From NCBI GenBank assembly GCA_031430595.1, contig JANPBU010000043.1, positions 119,338 through 183,337 on the forward strand: a stretch of DNA of 64,000 nt, read 5' to 3'. The notes below the pieces were generated by a model. That model did no database searches and had not been told where the DNA came from. It worked only from the letters and a program-made list of their open reading frames with translations. Numbering within the stretch: the stretch's first letter is position 1; each line of letters begins with the position of its first letter. The DNA is from JANNBN01 sp031430595. Lineage in GTDB: Bacteria; Actinomycetota; Acidimicrobiia; Acidimicrobiales; JANYDT01. The position numbers and the translations under genes were made by a program. This document shows, piece after piece, positions 52,159-61,306 of the stretch.

Positions 52159-53487
52159 ATGAAAATTGTGATGATTGGTACGGGGTACGTCGGTTTGGTG
52201 ACCGGTTCTTGCCTCGCGGACGTTGGCGGAATGGTGACCTGCGTCGATGTCGATGAGAGCAAGGTCGAACGACTACAGCGGGGCGAATTACCTATTTACG
52301 AGCCGGGGCTTTCCGAAGTGGTGGCACGTTGCGTCGCTCGGGGAAGGTTGAGCTTTTCGAGCCGCCTTACCGATGTACTGCGTGGCGCTGACGCTGTATT
52401 TATATGTGTCGGAACACCTCCGAAAGAAGACGGAAGCGCTGACCTTCAGTATGTTGAAGCGGTTGCTCGCCAAATCGGCTCGGCCCTTGAGCACTACATG
52501 GTCGTTGTTACAAAGAGCACGGTTCCGGTCGGCACGGCTGCGCTGGTGAAGCGGGCACTTTCTGAGGAACTTGTGGCCCGAGGGTCAGATATCGAATTCG
52601 ATGTTGCTTCGAACCCTGAATTTTTGAAGGAGGGCGCAGCGATAAGTGACTTTATGAAACCCGATCGTATTGTGATCGGGGCTGAGTCAGATCGGGCTCG
52701 GGCCGTGTTGTCTCAGGTCTATCGTCCCTTCGTGTTGAATGGCCACCCCATTCAGTTCATGGACATTCCTTCGGCTGAACTTACTAAGTACGCTGCCAAT
52801 GCGATGCTTGCGGTTCGTATCAGTTTCATGAACCTGGTTGCGCAAATGTGCGACGAGCTCGGTGCCGACGTCACTTCCGTCCGACAAGGTATTGCCTCTG
52901 ACCCGAGAATCGGCTCCCAGTTTCTGTATTCGGGTATCGGTTACGGCGGATCGTGTTTCCCGAAAGATGTTCGGGCGATGGTGAGTACCGGGATGGGTGT
53001 CGGTATTGATATGTCAATGCTTGACGCGGTAGAAGACATCAACGATCGGCAGAAAATGTTGCTGGTAGATCGCGTTGATCGTGAATTTGGCGGCCTCCAG
53101 GGTCGCCATATTGCGATGTGGGGTTTGGCGTTTAAGCCGAACACCGACGATGTTCGTGAAGCTCCTGCCTTGGCCATGATTCCCGAGCTGGTTCGTCGTG
53201 GAGCAACCGTGACGGCGTACGATCCGGTTGCCGCCGAGCAGGCCAAGCTGTATATGGGCGACATTTGTATGTATGCCTCCGATGCTGAGTCAGCACTGGC
53301 AGGTGCCGATGCCCTGATTCTCGCGACTGAATGGCCAGAGTTCCGAAACCCTGACCCTTCGTTAATGGCGGCTCAAATGAAGGGTCGCTTGGTGCTCGAT
53401 GGTCGCAACGTGCTTGACGGTGCATCGCTTCGCGCTGAAGGTTTTACATACATCAGTATCGGCCGTAACCAAAAGGTTGAAGCATGA
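52159..53487 (+). CDS. ugd: UDP-glucose 6-dehydrogenase
   Basis: Ugd oxidises UDP-glucose to UDP-glucuronate with NAD. The 442-residue protein has KIVMIGTGYVGLVTGSCLADVG, VFICVGTPP, STVPVGTAALVK, SNPEFLKEGAAISDFMKPDRIVIG and the catalytic YGGSCFPKDVRAM, plus LAFKPNTDDVREAPAL. It leads a three-gene operon for UDP-sugars and overlaps the next gene by four bases (ATGA). Confidence 0.96.
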   Translation: MKIVMIGTGYVGLVTGSCLADVGGMVTCVDVDESKVERLQRGELPIYEPGLSEVVARCVARGRLSFSSRLTDVLRGADAVFICVGTPPKEDGSADLQYVEAVARQIGSALEHYMVVVTKSTVPVGTAALVKRALSEELVARGSDIEFDVASNPEFLKEGAAISDFMKPDRIVIGAESDRARAVLSQVYRPFVLNGHPIQFMDIPSAELTKYAANAMLAVRISFMNLVAQMCDELGADVTSVRQGIASDPRIGSQFLYSGIGYGGSCFPKDVRAMVSTGMGVGIDMSMLDAVEDINDRQKMLLVDRVDREFGGLQGRHIAMWGLAFKPNTDDVREAPALAMIPELVRRGATVTAYDPVAAEQAKLYMGDICMYASDAESALAGADALILATEWPEFRNPDPSLMAAQMKGRLVLDGRNVLDGASLRAEGFTYISIGRNQKVEA

Positions 53488-54455
53488 CATCGCAAGCTGT
53501 ACTTATCGCTGGCGGTGCTGGCTTCTTAGGAAATCATCTCTCCCGCGCACTGTTAGCCACGGGTCGGCGAGTTGTTTGTATTGACAACTTTGCGACAGGT
53601 TTTCGAACGAATATTGCGGACCTCGAGACGAACGAAAATTTTGTTGTTGTCGATCACGACATCGTTGAACCTATTCCGGCTGGGATGGTCGAATCAGCCC
53701 TCGACGGGCGTTCCCTCTACCGGATATTCAACCTTGCTTCGCCAGCGAGCCCCCCGACGTATCAGCAGCTGTCAGTAGAAACTCTGCTGGTTGGATCAGT
53801 CGGCATGAAGCACCTTCTCGACTTGGCAGTAACTCACAACGCTCGGATTCTGCAGGCGTCAACGAGCGAGGTTTACGGCGACCCCGATGTACACCCTCAG
53901 CCCGAGTCGTACTGGGGCCGTGTGAACCCCAACGGCCCCCGTAGCATGTACGACGAATCGAAACGGTTTGCCGAAGCTATGTGTGCTGCCTATGTGACGC
54001 GGCACAATGTTGATCTTCGAACGGTTCGAATCTTTAACACGTACGGGCCTGGAATGTCGCCAGACGATGGTCGTGTTGTCACGAATTTCATTGCTCAAGC
54101 ACTCAGAGGTGAACCACTGACCGTGTACGGCGATGGTTCCCAGACCCGCAGCTTTTGTTTCGTTGCTGATCAAATTGCCGGGCAGCTTACGCTGATGGAA
54201 AGCAATGTGTTGGGTCCCGTAAACATCGGTAACCCCGGCGAGTTCACCATGCTTCAACTGGCAGAACTTGTGCTTGAACTATCGGGTGTTTCGTCCGCCA
54301 TTGAATACCGTCCACTACCTGGTGACGACCCACTGCAACGCCGACCCGATATTACGCGCGCCACGACAGAGTTGGGCTGGGCCCCGACCGTCGATTTGCG
54401 TGAAGGTTTGACTCGAACCATCGAGTGGTTCAGAAAGCACCCGAGCTTTCTGTAG
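53484..54455 (+). CDS. uxs: UDP-glucuronate decarboxylase (UDP-xylose synthase) type epimerase
   Basis: This 323-residue SDR enzyme should turn UDP-glucuronate, the product of Ugd, into UDP-xylose. It has the NAD motif IAGGAGFLGNHLSRAL, FNLASPASPPTYQQL, ILQASTSEVYGDPDVHPQPESYWG, NPNGPRSMYDESKRFAE (YxxxK) and RIFNTYGPGMSPDDGRVVTNF, all typical of Uxs. It lies between ugd and galE, which fits a pentose/hexose nucleotide-sugar pathway for surface polysaccharide. Confidence 0.9.
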   Translation: MTSQAVLIAGGAGFLGNHLSRALLATGRRVVCIDNFATGFRTNIADLETNENFVVVDHDIVEPIPAGMVESALDGRSLYRIFNLASPASPPTYQQLSVETLLVGSVGMKHLLDLAVTHNARILQASTSEVYGDPDVHPQPESYWGRVNPNGPRSMYDESKRFAEAMCAAYVTRHNVDLRTVRIFNTYGPGMSPDDGRVVTNFIAQALRGEPLTVYGDGSQTRSFCFVADQIAGQLTLMESNVLGPVNIGNPGEFTMLQLAELVLELSGVSSAIEYRPLPGDDPLQRRPDITRATTELGWAPTVDLREGLTRTIEWFRKHPSFL

Positions 54456-55489
54456 TGGCCCGTGTTCTTGTAAGCGGTGGTGCCGGTTACATCGGTGCGC
54501 ATACCGTCGTTGCGCTTCATGAGGCCGGTCACGACGTTGTCATTGTGGACGATCTTCGCCGAACGAATCAACGAGTTGTTGATGGGATTGCCAAGTTAGT
54601 TGGTACGTCTCTTCCATTGTTGCGTGTTGATGTCGCCGATGAGGCTGCTCTTTTGGCGGGGTTGGCCTCTCAAGCGCCCTTTGATGTAGCGGTTCACTTT
54701 GCGGCCTACAAGTCAGTTCGTGAGTCGGTGGACAACCCGGCGCTGTATTACGCGAACAACGTTGGCGGAACCGCCACTCTGCTTTCGGTCATGAGGAAAC
54801 TCAGTGTTCATCGGCTGGTGTTCTCGTCTTCGTGCACGGTGTACGGCCAACCAGATGTGCTTCCGGTAACCGAGTTGTCTCCGATCGTCGTTGCCGCTTC
54901 GCCATATGGGTTTACAAAACAAGTGTGTGAGCAGATGATTTGTGACGAAGTAGCTTCGTCTTCATCTGAAGCCCTCACTAACGGATTGTCGCTTCGATAT
55001 TTCAATCCCGCTGGCGCGCATCCTTCGGCGTTGATTGGCGAGTTTCCCTTCGGTGTCCCCGACAATCTGGTTCCGTTCATTACTCAAACGGCGGCTGGGT
55101 GGCGCCCACGGCTTTCCATTTTTGGCGATGATTACAACACGCCTGATGGCACTGCGGTACGCGACTATCTGCATGTCTGCGATCTGGCCGACGCCCATGT
55201 TGCCGCAGTCGACTGGATTCTGGCGGCCGAACCCGGTGTCGAAGTAGTCAATCTCGGTATGGGTCACGGGGTGAGCGTTCGTCAGGCGATCGATGCGTTC
55301 GAGACCGCTACCGGTGTAACTATCCCTGTGGTGATGGCCCCCCGACGCCCGGGCGACGTTGAACAGGTGTGGTCATCGTGTGCGAAGGCTGCCGAATTGT
55401 TGGGCTGGCGCGCCACTCGCTCGTTGAGCGACATGATGAGCTCAGCGTGGGCCTGGCAACAAACACTGGGCGCGCAATCGCTCGTCTGA
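54455..55489 (+). CDS. galE: UDP-glucose 4-epimerase (GalE)
   Basis: GalE interconverts UDP-glucose and UDP-galactose, or acts on the UDP-glucuronate/xylose series. The 344-residue protein has VLVSGGAGYIGAHTVVAL, VHFAAYKSVRESVDNPALYYANNV, FSSSCTVYG, SPYGFTKQVCEQM (YxxxK) and LRYFNPAGAHPS. The GTG at 54455 shares one base with the uxs stop; longer frames start inside uxs. Its end converges on the ligase gene. Confidence 0.92.
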   Translation: MARVLVSGGAGYIGAHTVVALHEAGHDVVIVDDLRRTNQRVVDGIAKLVGTSLPLLRVDVADEAALLAGLASQAPFDVAVHFAAYKSVRESVDNPALYYANNVGGTATLLSVMRKLSVHRLVFSSSCTVYGQPDVLPVTELSPIVVAASPYGFTKQVCEQMICDEVASSSSEALTNGLSLRYFNPAGAHPSALIGEFPFGVPDNLVPFITQTAAGWRPRLSIFGDDYNTPDGTAVRDYLHVCDLADAHVAAVDWILAAEPGVEVVNLGMGHGVSVRQAIDAFETATGVTIPVVMAPRRPGDVEQVWSSCAKAAELLGWRATRSLSDMMSSAWAWQQTLGAQSLV

Positions 55490-55533
55490 GTACGTGTCGA
55501 GCAAAGCCGAGTCAGCGAGGCTATCTCGCAAGG

Positions 55534-56529
55534 CTATTCGACGAGGCCCTTGTACGACGGGAACCGAAGGAGCCCTTCTGGGCTGAACTCTGCGAATGCA
55601 ACATTGACTGTGTACGTAGGTTCAACGAACACGCAAGTGGGTTCGCCAACACCTGTGTCGAACGGAGACGTCGATCGCCTCAACGGATCGAGTAGCCCAT
55701 AGAGCCTGGCGAGCTCAGCATCAGTGAAACCAGTACCAACCTTTCCAACCCACTGAAGCACATTGCTGTCGTCGTCGACTCGGGCACCGATGAGCAGTGC
55801 GCCGATTGTTGATTGGCGACGTCCTTCACCTGGCACCCATCCACCAATCACAAACTGATCGTGGTTGAGATGGCGCTTTTTGATCCAGGCTTTGGAGCGG
55901 GTTCCGGTCCTGTACGGGGCATCAAGGCGTTTGGCAACAACACCTTCAATTCCCGCCGAGCGGGTTACTTCGGCAAGTAGTTCACCGTCGGTGTGTTGCT
56001 GGTTGAGATGCCAGTGGGGTCCGGGGGTAATGTCGATTTGCTCGAGTAGATGGCGGCGGCTCGAAAATGGAAGCGACCTGGTTGAAAAACCGTCAAGGTG
56101 CAGCAGGTCGAACATGGTAAACAGCACCGGAATGTGGCGTGACGTTTCCCTTGCAGCAACAGCCTGCAAACCGAGGCGGTGCTGCAGCTTGTGAAAGCTC
56201 GGTAGACCGTCATCGCCGAATGCAATGATTTCACCGTCGAAGACAACAGCATGGCCGTTGACGGAGGTTCCCAGGGTGAGTAGTTCTGGAAACTGGTCGG
56301 TTACATCGTTGCCAGCACGCGTATGAATTCGGATGGTCGCATCGTGGTCAATCGAAATGATCGCCCTGATGCCGTCCCATTTGGTTTCGTAGATCCACCC
56401 GTCACCGGTTGGCAGTTCACCTGCGGTGGCCAACATGGGTGCAAGCTTTACGGGAAGGGGCTCGGTTCCGTCTTTGGCGGTTAGGGTTTTTTCGGTGCGG
56501 TCTGATCGTGCCGATCGACGAACGGCCAT
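55534..56529 (-). CDS. ATP-dependent DNA ligase (LigD ligase-type)
   Basis: The 331-residue protein has the adenylation lysine in ETKWDGIRAI (KxDG), FDGEIIAF, TMFDLLHLDG, IEGVVAKRLDAPYR, KAWIKKRH and an OB domain (GGWVPGEGRRQSTIGALLIG). This is the ligase part of LigD as a free protein and should work with Ku and the LigD-type polymerase encoded 4 kb away. The start lies one base after the hemY stop, so it is probably expressed with the haem genes. Confidence 0.93.
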   Translation of the reverse strand: MAVRRSARSDRTEKTLTAKDGTEPLPVKLAPMLATAGELPTGDGWIYETKWDGIRAIISIDHDATIRIHTRAGNDVTDQFPELLTLGTSVNGHAVVFDGEIIAFGDDGLPSFHKLQHRLGLQAVAARETSRHIPVLFTMFDLLHLDGFSTRSLPFSSRRHLLEQIDITPGPHWHLNQQHTDGELLAEVTRSAGIEGVVAKRLDAPYRTGTRSKAWIKKRHLNHDQFVIGGWVPGEGRRQSTIGALLIGARVDDDSNVLQWVGKVGTGFTDAELARLYGLLDPLRRSTSPFDTGVGEPTCVFVEPTYTVNVAFAEFSPEGLLRFPSYKGLVE

Positions 56530-56530
56530 C

Positions 56531-57925
56531 TCAGAAGGAACCCGACAGCAGTGTCAGTGATGCGTCGGCGGCTTCTCGCCCACTTCGTATGCACGCTGGC
56601 ATCCCCACACCTCGGAGGCTGGCTCCGGCTAAGAAGATTCCCCGGGCGCTTGTTTCGAGTGACCGTTCAGCGTCAATGATTCGGCCGAGGTGCCCAACTT
56701 CGTACTGTGGGAACGACTGCATCCAACGTGCGACGTGCGAATCGACGGGCCCAGTGTTGATTTTGACCATGTCTTTGAGGTCTAGGTCGATCCGTCGAAC
56801 AATTTCTTCGTTGGTGAACGAGTGGAATACTGCGTCATCGATTCGACCTACTGATGCTCTAATAAACGTATGGTCGCCTGTGGCAAGGTGGGGCCACTTA
56901 TGGTTCCACCACGATGCCGCAGTAACAAATCGCTTCTCGGTTCGAGGTACGAGTACACCGCTGCCTTGAGGAATATCGCAGTGTGTCGTTTGATAAGCGA
57001 GCAGAACAAGCGCTACCGACGCCATTCGCACATCGTTGAGAACTTGTGATGCTTGGGGGTCGAGTTTCGCGAGCAGCTGAGCGCTTACCGGTGCAGGGGT
57101 CGCAAGGATGACCGTCGTCGCAACAACCTGTCCAACTTTCCATCCACCCGGCACTTTCTCAATTTGGTCGATCGCTTCATGGACGGCAACATGGTCAGCA
57201 AGGGTTTCGCTCAGTCGGGTGACTAAGGTATGTACACCTTGCTTCGGGGCAAGAAACACCGGTTGGGTTTCAGTAACCCCAATTTGGCCTCGTTGAGAGA
57301 TTGCCTGTTGATCGCGAAGAGCGGCCATAAGATGAGGTTCAAGGGTTGCTGTTGCTAGTTGCGGGGCAGCAGCTTCGATCGACAGGTCATCACAGTTCGC
57401 CGCGCTTATTCCGCCAAGTAGAGGGTCAACAAGGCGTTCAACAACCTCTCGACCAAGATGAATTCCGATAGCTTCGCCGACAGAGCGATCATGGTTGAGA
57501 AGAGGCTTAGCCGCACGCTCATCTTCGGCCGCCCGAGCTAACCCTTCCGCTGACAGCACACCCGACGCGCTTAACGCATCAAGGTCGGTGGGTACCCCCA
57601 GCACTAAACCACCGGGCAGCGGCTTTATCGCACCACTAATGAAGACTCCGGCGTTACCTGTAGAGGGCGCAACGAGGTCGTTTTGCATACCGAGTTCTCG
57701 ACAAAGATCGACAGCACCCGGCACACGGGCCAGAAATGCATCGGCTGCTGTATCGAGCGTTACCCCGGCAACGTTCGCAAACCCGAGGCGGCCCCCGACC
57801 GATGGCGCAGCCTCGATGAGCGCAAAGCTCACCCCGGGGGCAGTAGATGCGATTCGGTGAGCTGCTGCAAGACCGGCAATTCCACCACCGACAATGACGA
57901 CATCAACATGGCGCGTGGTGCCCAC
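56531..57925 (-). CDS. hemY: Protoporphyrinogen/coproporphyrinogen oxidase
   Basis: This FAD enzyme acts late in haem synthesis. The 464-residue protein has VVIVGGGIAGLAAAHRI, APSVGGRLGFANVAGVTLDTAADAFLAR and a C-terminal RGIFLAGASLRGVGMPACIRSG. In actinobacteria such HemY enzymes mostly oxidise coproporphyrinogen III. The GTG at 57925 is one base after the hemE stop; the longer upstream frame overlaps hemE. Confidence 0.92.
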   Translation of the reverse strand: MGTTRHVDVVIVGGGIAGLAAAHRIASTAPGVSFALIEAAPSVGGRLGFANVAGVTLDTAADAFLARVPGAVDLCRELGMQNDLVAPSTGNAGVFISGAIKPLPGGLVLGVPTDLDALSASGVLSAEGLARAAEDERAAKPLLNHDRSVGEAIGIHLGREVVERLVDPLLGGISAANCDDLSIEAAAPQLATATLEPHLMAALRDQQAISQRGQIGVTETQPVFLAPKQGVHTLVTRLSETLADHVAVHEAIDQIEKVPGGWKVGQVVATTVILATPAPVSAQLLAKLDPQASQVLNDVRMASVALVLLAYQTTHCDIPQGSGVLVPRTEKRFVTAASWWNHKWPHLATGDHTFIRASVGRIDDAVFHSFTNEEIVRRIDLDLKDMVKINTGPVDSHVARWMQSFPQYEVGHLGRIIDAERSLETSARGIFLAGASLRGVGMPACIRSGREAADASLTLLSGSF

Positions 57926-57926
57926 T

Positions 57927-58970
57927 TCAGTGAGTGTGTACGTAATCAACGATGCGAGTGAGCACCGTCGGGTCGGTTTCTGGCAGCACACCATGGCCAA
58001 GATTGAAGATCCATTTCGGGCCGGTCGCACGCCCCGCCGCAAGGGTTTCAGCAACCCGCTTTTCAACGATTGGCCATGGTGCCAAGGTGATCACCGGGTC
58101 AAGGTTTCCTTGCAGCCCGATGCCCGCCGGAACTCGTACGCGCGCAGCGCTCAGCGATACTCGCCAGTCGACACCGACCACATCGGGGCCAGCGTCGGCC
58201 ATGGCGCGAAGAAGTTCCCCTGTGCCAACACCGAAGTGAATTCTGGGCACACTCAACGAAGCAATCTCGGTAAAGATTCGTGTCGAGTGGGGAAGCACAT
58301 GTTCGCGATACTCGGCTTCGTTGAGAATGCCAGCCCACGAGTCGAAGAGCTGAACAGCCGATGCTCCGGCCTTGACTTGAGCATTCAGCGTAGCGATTGA
58401 GATGTCGGCCAGGCGAGTCATGAGACTGTGAAAGAGGTCCGGTTCGGCGTGCATCATTGTTTTAGTGTGGGCAAACTCTTTCGACTTGCCGCCTTCGATT
58501 AAGTAAGTGGCCAGGGTAAATGGAGCACCGGCAAAACCGATTACCGGTACGCCTTGGGGGTCAAGTTCACCAATACATTGCTCGATCGCTTCGATCACAT
58601 ACGGGATATGTTTCGGGGCATCAAGTTGGCCTAACCGCTCAACGTCGGCTGCTGTTCTGAATGGGTTAACAATGACCGGCCCTTTTCCGGTTTCCACAGT
58701 TATACCTTCGACCATTGCCTGGACGGGGGTGATGATGTCTGAGAAAAACACTGCCGCATCAACCCCATGACGTCGAACCGGTTGAAGGGTTACCTCAGCG
58801 GCCAGTTCCGGGTGGGTGATCATGTCGTGAAACCCATGCTTCGCTCGAAGTGCGCGGTATTCGGGAAGGCTGCGCCCGGCTTGGCGCATAAACCACACCG
58901 GCGTCTTAGCCGTTTGCTCACCCCGGCAGGCGGCAAGGAACACGGATGATTGCAGGGCGGGACGAGACAC
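57927..58970 (-). CDS. hemE: Uroporphyrinogen decarboxylase
   Basis: HemE removes four carboxyl groups from uroporphyrinogen III. The 347-residue protein has TPVWFMRQAGRSLPEYRALR, AAVFFSDIITPVQAM, VIGFAGAPFTLATYLIEGG, VQLFDSWAGIL and the C-terminal IFNLGHGVLPETDP. It leads hemE-hemY-ligase. The start is a GTG at 58970, with GGGGA very close upstream, so the exact start is less sure. Confidence 0.95.
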   Translation of the reverse strand: MSRPALQSSVFLAACRGEQTAKTPVWFMRQAGRSLPEYRALRAKHGFHDMITHPELAAEVTLQPVRRHGVDAAVFFSDIITPVQAMVEGITVETGKGPVIVNPFRTAADVERLGQLDAPKHIPYVIEAIEQCIGELDPQGVPVIGFAGAPFTLATYLIEGGKSKEFAHTKTMMHAEPDLFHSLMTRLADISIATLNAQVKAGASAVQLFDSWAGILNEAEYREHVLPHSTRIFTEIASLSVPRIHFGVGTGELLRAMADAGPDVVGVDWRVSLSAARVRVPAGIGLQGNLDPVITLAPWPIVEKRVAETLAAGRATGPKWIFNLGHGVLPETDPTVLTRIVDYVHTH

Positions 58971-59106
58971 TCCCCAAGGCTACCGGGGTAGAGCGGCAAT
59001 CAACCCACTCGAGCATCCCGGTCATCCGGGAAGAGTTCGAACCTGTGCCAGGTTGCGCTGTTCTGTGCTGGGTTAAACGCCCGAGAACTTTGGCACGGGA
59101 CAGTAC

Positions 59107-59149
59107 AACCCGGCACACGACCAGCAGGTGGCCGAACGAGTGCCGGGTT
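59107..59149 (-). terminator. Hairpin after the HNH gene
   Basis: AACCCGGCAC (59107-59116) and GTGCCGGGTT (59140-59149) form a perfect 10-bp stem with a 23-base loop, within the 188-base gap between hemE and the HNH gene. It lies just past the HNH stop on the minus strand. The missing T-run and the large loop make it only a possible terminator. Confidence 0.45.
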
Positions 59150-59158
59150 CCGTGCCGG

Positions 59159-59650
59159 TCAATTTGTCGGAATCCACTGAGCCCAGCTCGGATGTGGAAC
59201 ACCGGAGAACGCACTAAACCGCATATGAGGAAGTGGCTCACGAGGGGTTGCCCTGAGTGCCATGCCTGCTTCTTTGGGTGTTTGCGAAGCCTTCTTGTGG
59301 TTGCATGGACCGCACGCGGCCACCACGTTTTCCCAAATGTTCTGTCCACCCCTCGATCGTGGCATTACATGGTCGATGGTGTCGGCGAACCGGTTGCAAT
59401 AACCGCAGCGGTGCCCGTCACGCACAAGTACTGCCCCTCGTGAGAACGGGGTTCGGTGCTTGCGAGTGACTCGAACGCAACGATTTAATCGAACAACCGA
59501 TGGTGCATCGAGGGCAAGTTTGGAAGCTCGTACCTCTCGGCCTGAAAGTTCGAGAACTTCCGCGGTACCGTTCATCACGAGGATGACCGCACGTCGCCAC
59601 GTGGTCACCCCGAGCGGCTCATATGTTGCATTTAGTACCAATGTACGCAT
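59159..59650 (-). CDS. HNH endonuclease family protein
   Basis: This 163-residue protein begins MRTLVLNATYEPLGVTTWRRAVIL and has the zinc/HNH core VLVRDGHRCGYCNRFADTIDHVMPRSRGGQNIWENVVAACGPCNHKKASQTP. This compact HNH type is widespread in actinobacteria as a single-copy gene of unknown role. AAAGGAG lies five bases before the ATG at 59650, which supports this start over a longer frame. It is divergent from the YceI genes. Confidence 0.92.
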   Translation of the reverse strand: MRTLVLNATYEPLGVTTWRRAVILVMNGTAEVLELSGREVRASKLALDAPSVVRLNRCVRVTRKHRTPFSRGAVLVRDGHRCGYCNRFADTIDHVMPRSRGGQNIWENVVAACGPCNHKKASQTPKEAGMALRATPREPLPHMRFSAFSGVPHPSWAQWIPTN

Positions 59651-59860
59651 ACGAACTCCTTTCAAGGTGAACGAGTTGCCCGTGTGTGACTGTGTGTTGC
59701 TTGGCAGAGCAAAACAGTACAAAGCAAGAACTGAGCGCTGCAAACGAATTTTCCAACGCAAAGTGCAAAAAAGTTTGGCGTTTGATGAACCGCGAGCACT
59801 CGAGCGACGTAACTACCTCATGAGTTGCCACCTACTGGCGGCCGTCTAAGGAGTAAAGCC

Positions 59861-60649
59861 ATGAGTCGTCCGATGATCTGCCGCCACGCCTGCCTTCTTG
59901 CAATGTTGGTTTTGCTGCCTGCGTCGTTCATCGGTGGTGCCTCGAATGCTGCCACCGCTAAAGCTGGAGGGCGCTGTACCAAGGTCGGGCAAAAAAGTGG
60001 AGTGCTTGTTTGTTCGAAAAAGGCTTCACGGCTTGTCTGGGCCAAAGTCTCCGTTACGGCACCGGGCACCACTCAGGCAGGGTCACCGACAACGGTCGGC
60101 CACCCGGCATCGGTGCCACCCGTCGAGGGCATAGAAGGCGTTTGGAAGGCAACCTCGGATTCGGTGGTGGGCTATCGGGTTAAAGAAGTATTGAGTGGCC
60201 AATCGACCGAAGGAGTGGGGCGCACTAACGCTGTCACCGGGAAGCTCACGATTGTTGGAACGAAAGCGACATCGGTCGACCTGATTGTTGATGTCACGAA
60301 GTTCGAGAGCGACAACGACAAGCGAGATCGTCAGGTTCAAGAGCGCATCCTCGAAACCGAGAAGTTCCCGACCGCCAAACTCGTGTCGGCTACACCCATC
60401 GAGTTTGGGAAAGTGCCCGCTGACAAAGAAGTGATCAGCGTGAAGGGAAAAGTCAACCTCACTATCAAAGGGGTGTCTAAAACGGTCGATGTTGACATCG
60501 CTGCCCGCCGTAACGGGCCAAATATTGAAATCAACGGTTCCATCACGCTTGTGTGGGCTGACTGGGGTGTGGCTAACCCGTCGCTTGCCCCGCTGGTCGA
60601 GACCGAAGACAAAGGTCTGCTCGAGTACCTCATTGTCTTCCGGCGATGA
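59861..60649 (+). CDS. Secreted YceI-domain protein
   Basis: The 262-residue protein has a signal peptide (HACLLAMLVLLPASFIGGASNAATA), a small Cys-containing segment (RCTKVGQKSGVLVCSKKASRLVWAKV) and a YceI domain (VVGYRVKEVLSG, VTGKLTIVGTKATSVDLIVDVTKFESDNDKRDRQVQERIL, KFPTAKLV, VKGKVNLTIKGVSKTVDVDIAARR). YceI proteins are lipocalin-like and bind isoprenoids. The ATG at 59861 has AAGGAG upstream. It overlaps a second YceI-domain gene by four bases. Confidence 0.88.
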   Translation: MSRPMICRHACLLAMLVLLPASFIGGASNAATAKAGGRCTKVGQKSGVLVCSKKASRLVWAKVSVTAPGTTQAGSPTTVGHPASVPPVEGIEGVWKATSDSVVGYRVKEVLSGQSTEGVGRTNAVTGKLTIVGTKATSVDLIVDVTKFESDNDKRDRQVQERILETEKFPTAKLVSATPIEFGKVPADKEVISVKGKVNLTIKGVSKTVDVDIAARRNGPNIEINGSITLVWADWGVANPSLAPLVETEDKGLLEYLIVFRR

Positions 60650-61302
60650 TGCGGGTCTTGCTTACATTGGTGAAGCGCAACAAACTGCGTTTCGCTTTGG
60701 CTGTTCTTCTGTTGGTCGGTTTCGGGGCCATCGCACTTCCGTGGCTCTACATCAACGTGTTCTCTGAGGAGCCCCCGCCCAAACTCTCCTTCGAGCAACG
60801 CGATCAAGCCAGTCTCACCGCGTCCGAAAACGACGAAGGCTCATGGGTCATCGCGAAGCCGTCGCTGGCCGGGTACCGGATCAAGGAAGTAATCGCAGGG
60901 CAAGACAATGTAGCTGTTGGGCGGACTTCGGTCGTTGACGGCTCATTTATGGTTTCTGGTGGAATGGTCATTTCAGCTGAGGTCAATGTTGATGTCGCCT
61001 CAATGGCCAGCGACGAGTTTCCGGTGGCGACGTTTTCGATGGCGGGGCCGATTCCTGTCCCTCTATTTGCCGGCGGAGCCAACGCAACCGCTTCAGTTGC
61101 CGGTACCTTGTCGATCCGCGGGGTTGACCGGCCGGTTTCGTTCCAGGTGGATGTTCGCCGAACCGGCGCAGCTATCGAACTTGTCGCCAATACCACGGTC
61201 ATATTCGCAGACTTCGGCATTCCAAATCCCAGCATCGGGCCGGTACAAACCGAAGATCACGGTGTCATCGAGGTCTCTGTCACCGCTGCCAAGAGAATCT
61301 GA
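60646..61302 (+). CDS. Membrane-anchored YceI-domain protein
   Basis: The 218-residue paralogue of the preceding protein has an N-terminal membrane helix (LRFALAVLLLVGFGAIALPWLY) in place of a cleaved signal, then a YceI-type domain (LAGYRIKEVIAGQDNVAVGRTSVVDGSFMV, ASVAGTLSIRGVDRPVSFQVDVRRTG, FADFGIPNPSIGPVQTEDHG). Its stop is only four bases from the stop of the convergent anti-sigma gene, so the two may share terminator sequence. The pair may bind a lipid between membrane and outside. Confidence 0.85.
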   Translation: MMRVLLTLVKRNKLRFALAVLLLVGFGAIALPWLYINVFSEEPPPKLSFEQRDQASLTASENDEGSWVIAKPSLAGYRIKEVIAGQDNVAVGRTSVVDGSFMVSGGMVISAEVNVDVASMASDEFPVATFSMAGPIPVPLFAGGANATASVAGTLSIRGVDRPVSFQVDVRRTGAAIELVANTTVIFADFGIPNPSIGPVQTEDHGVIEVSVTAAKRI

Positions 61303-61306
61303 AAAA

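Noticed and set aside
59020..59110. GTTCGAACC-containing segment resembling a tRNA T-arm
   Set aside because: No matching acceptor, D-arm or anticodon arm could be found around it on either strand.
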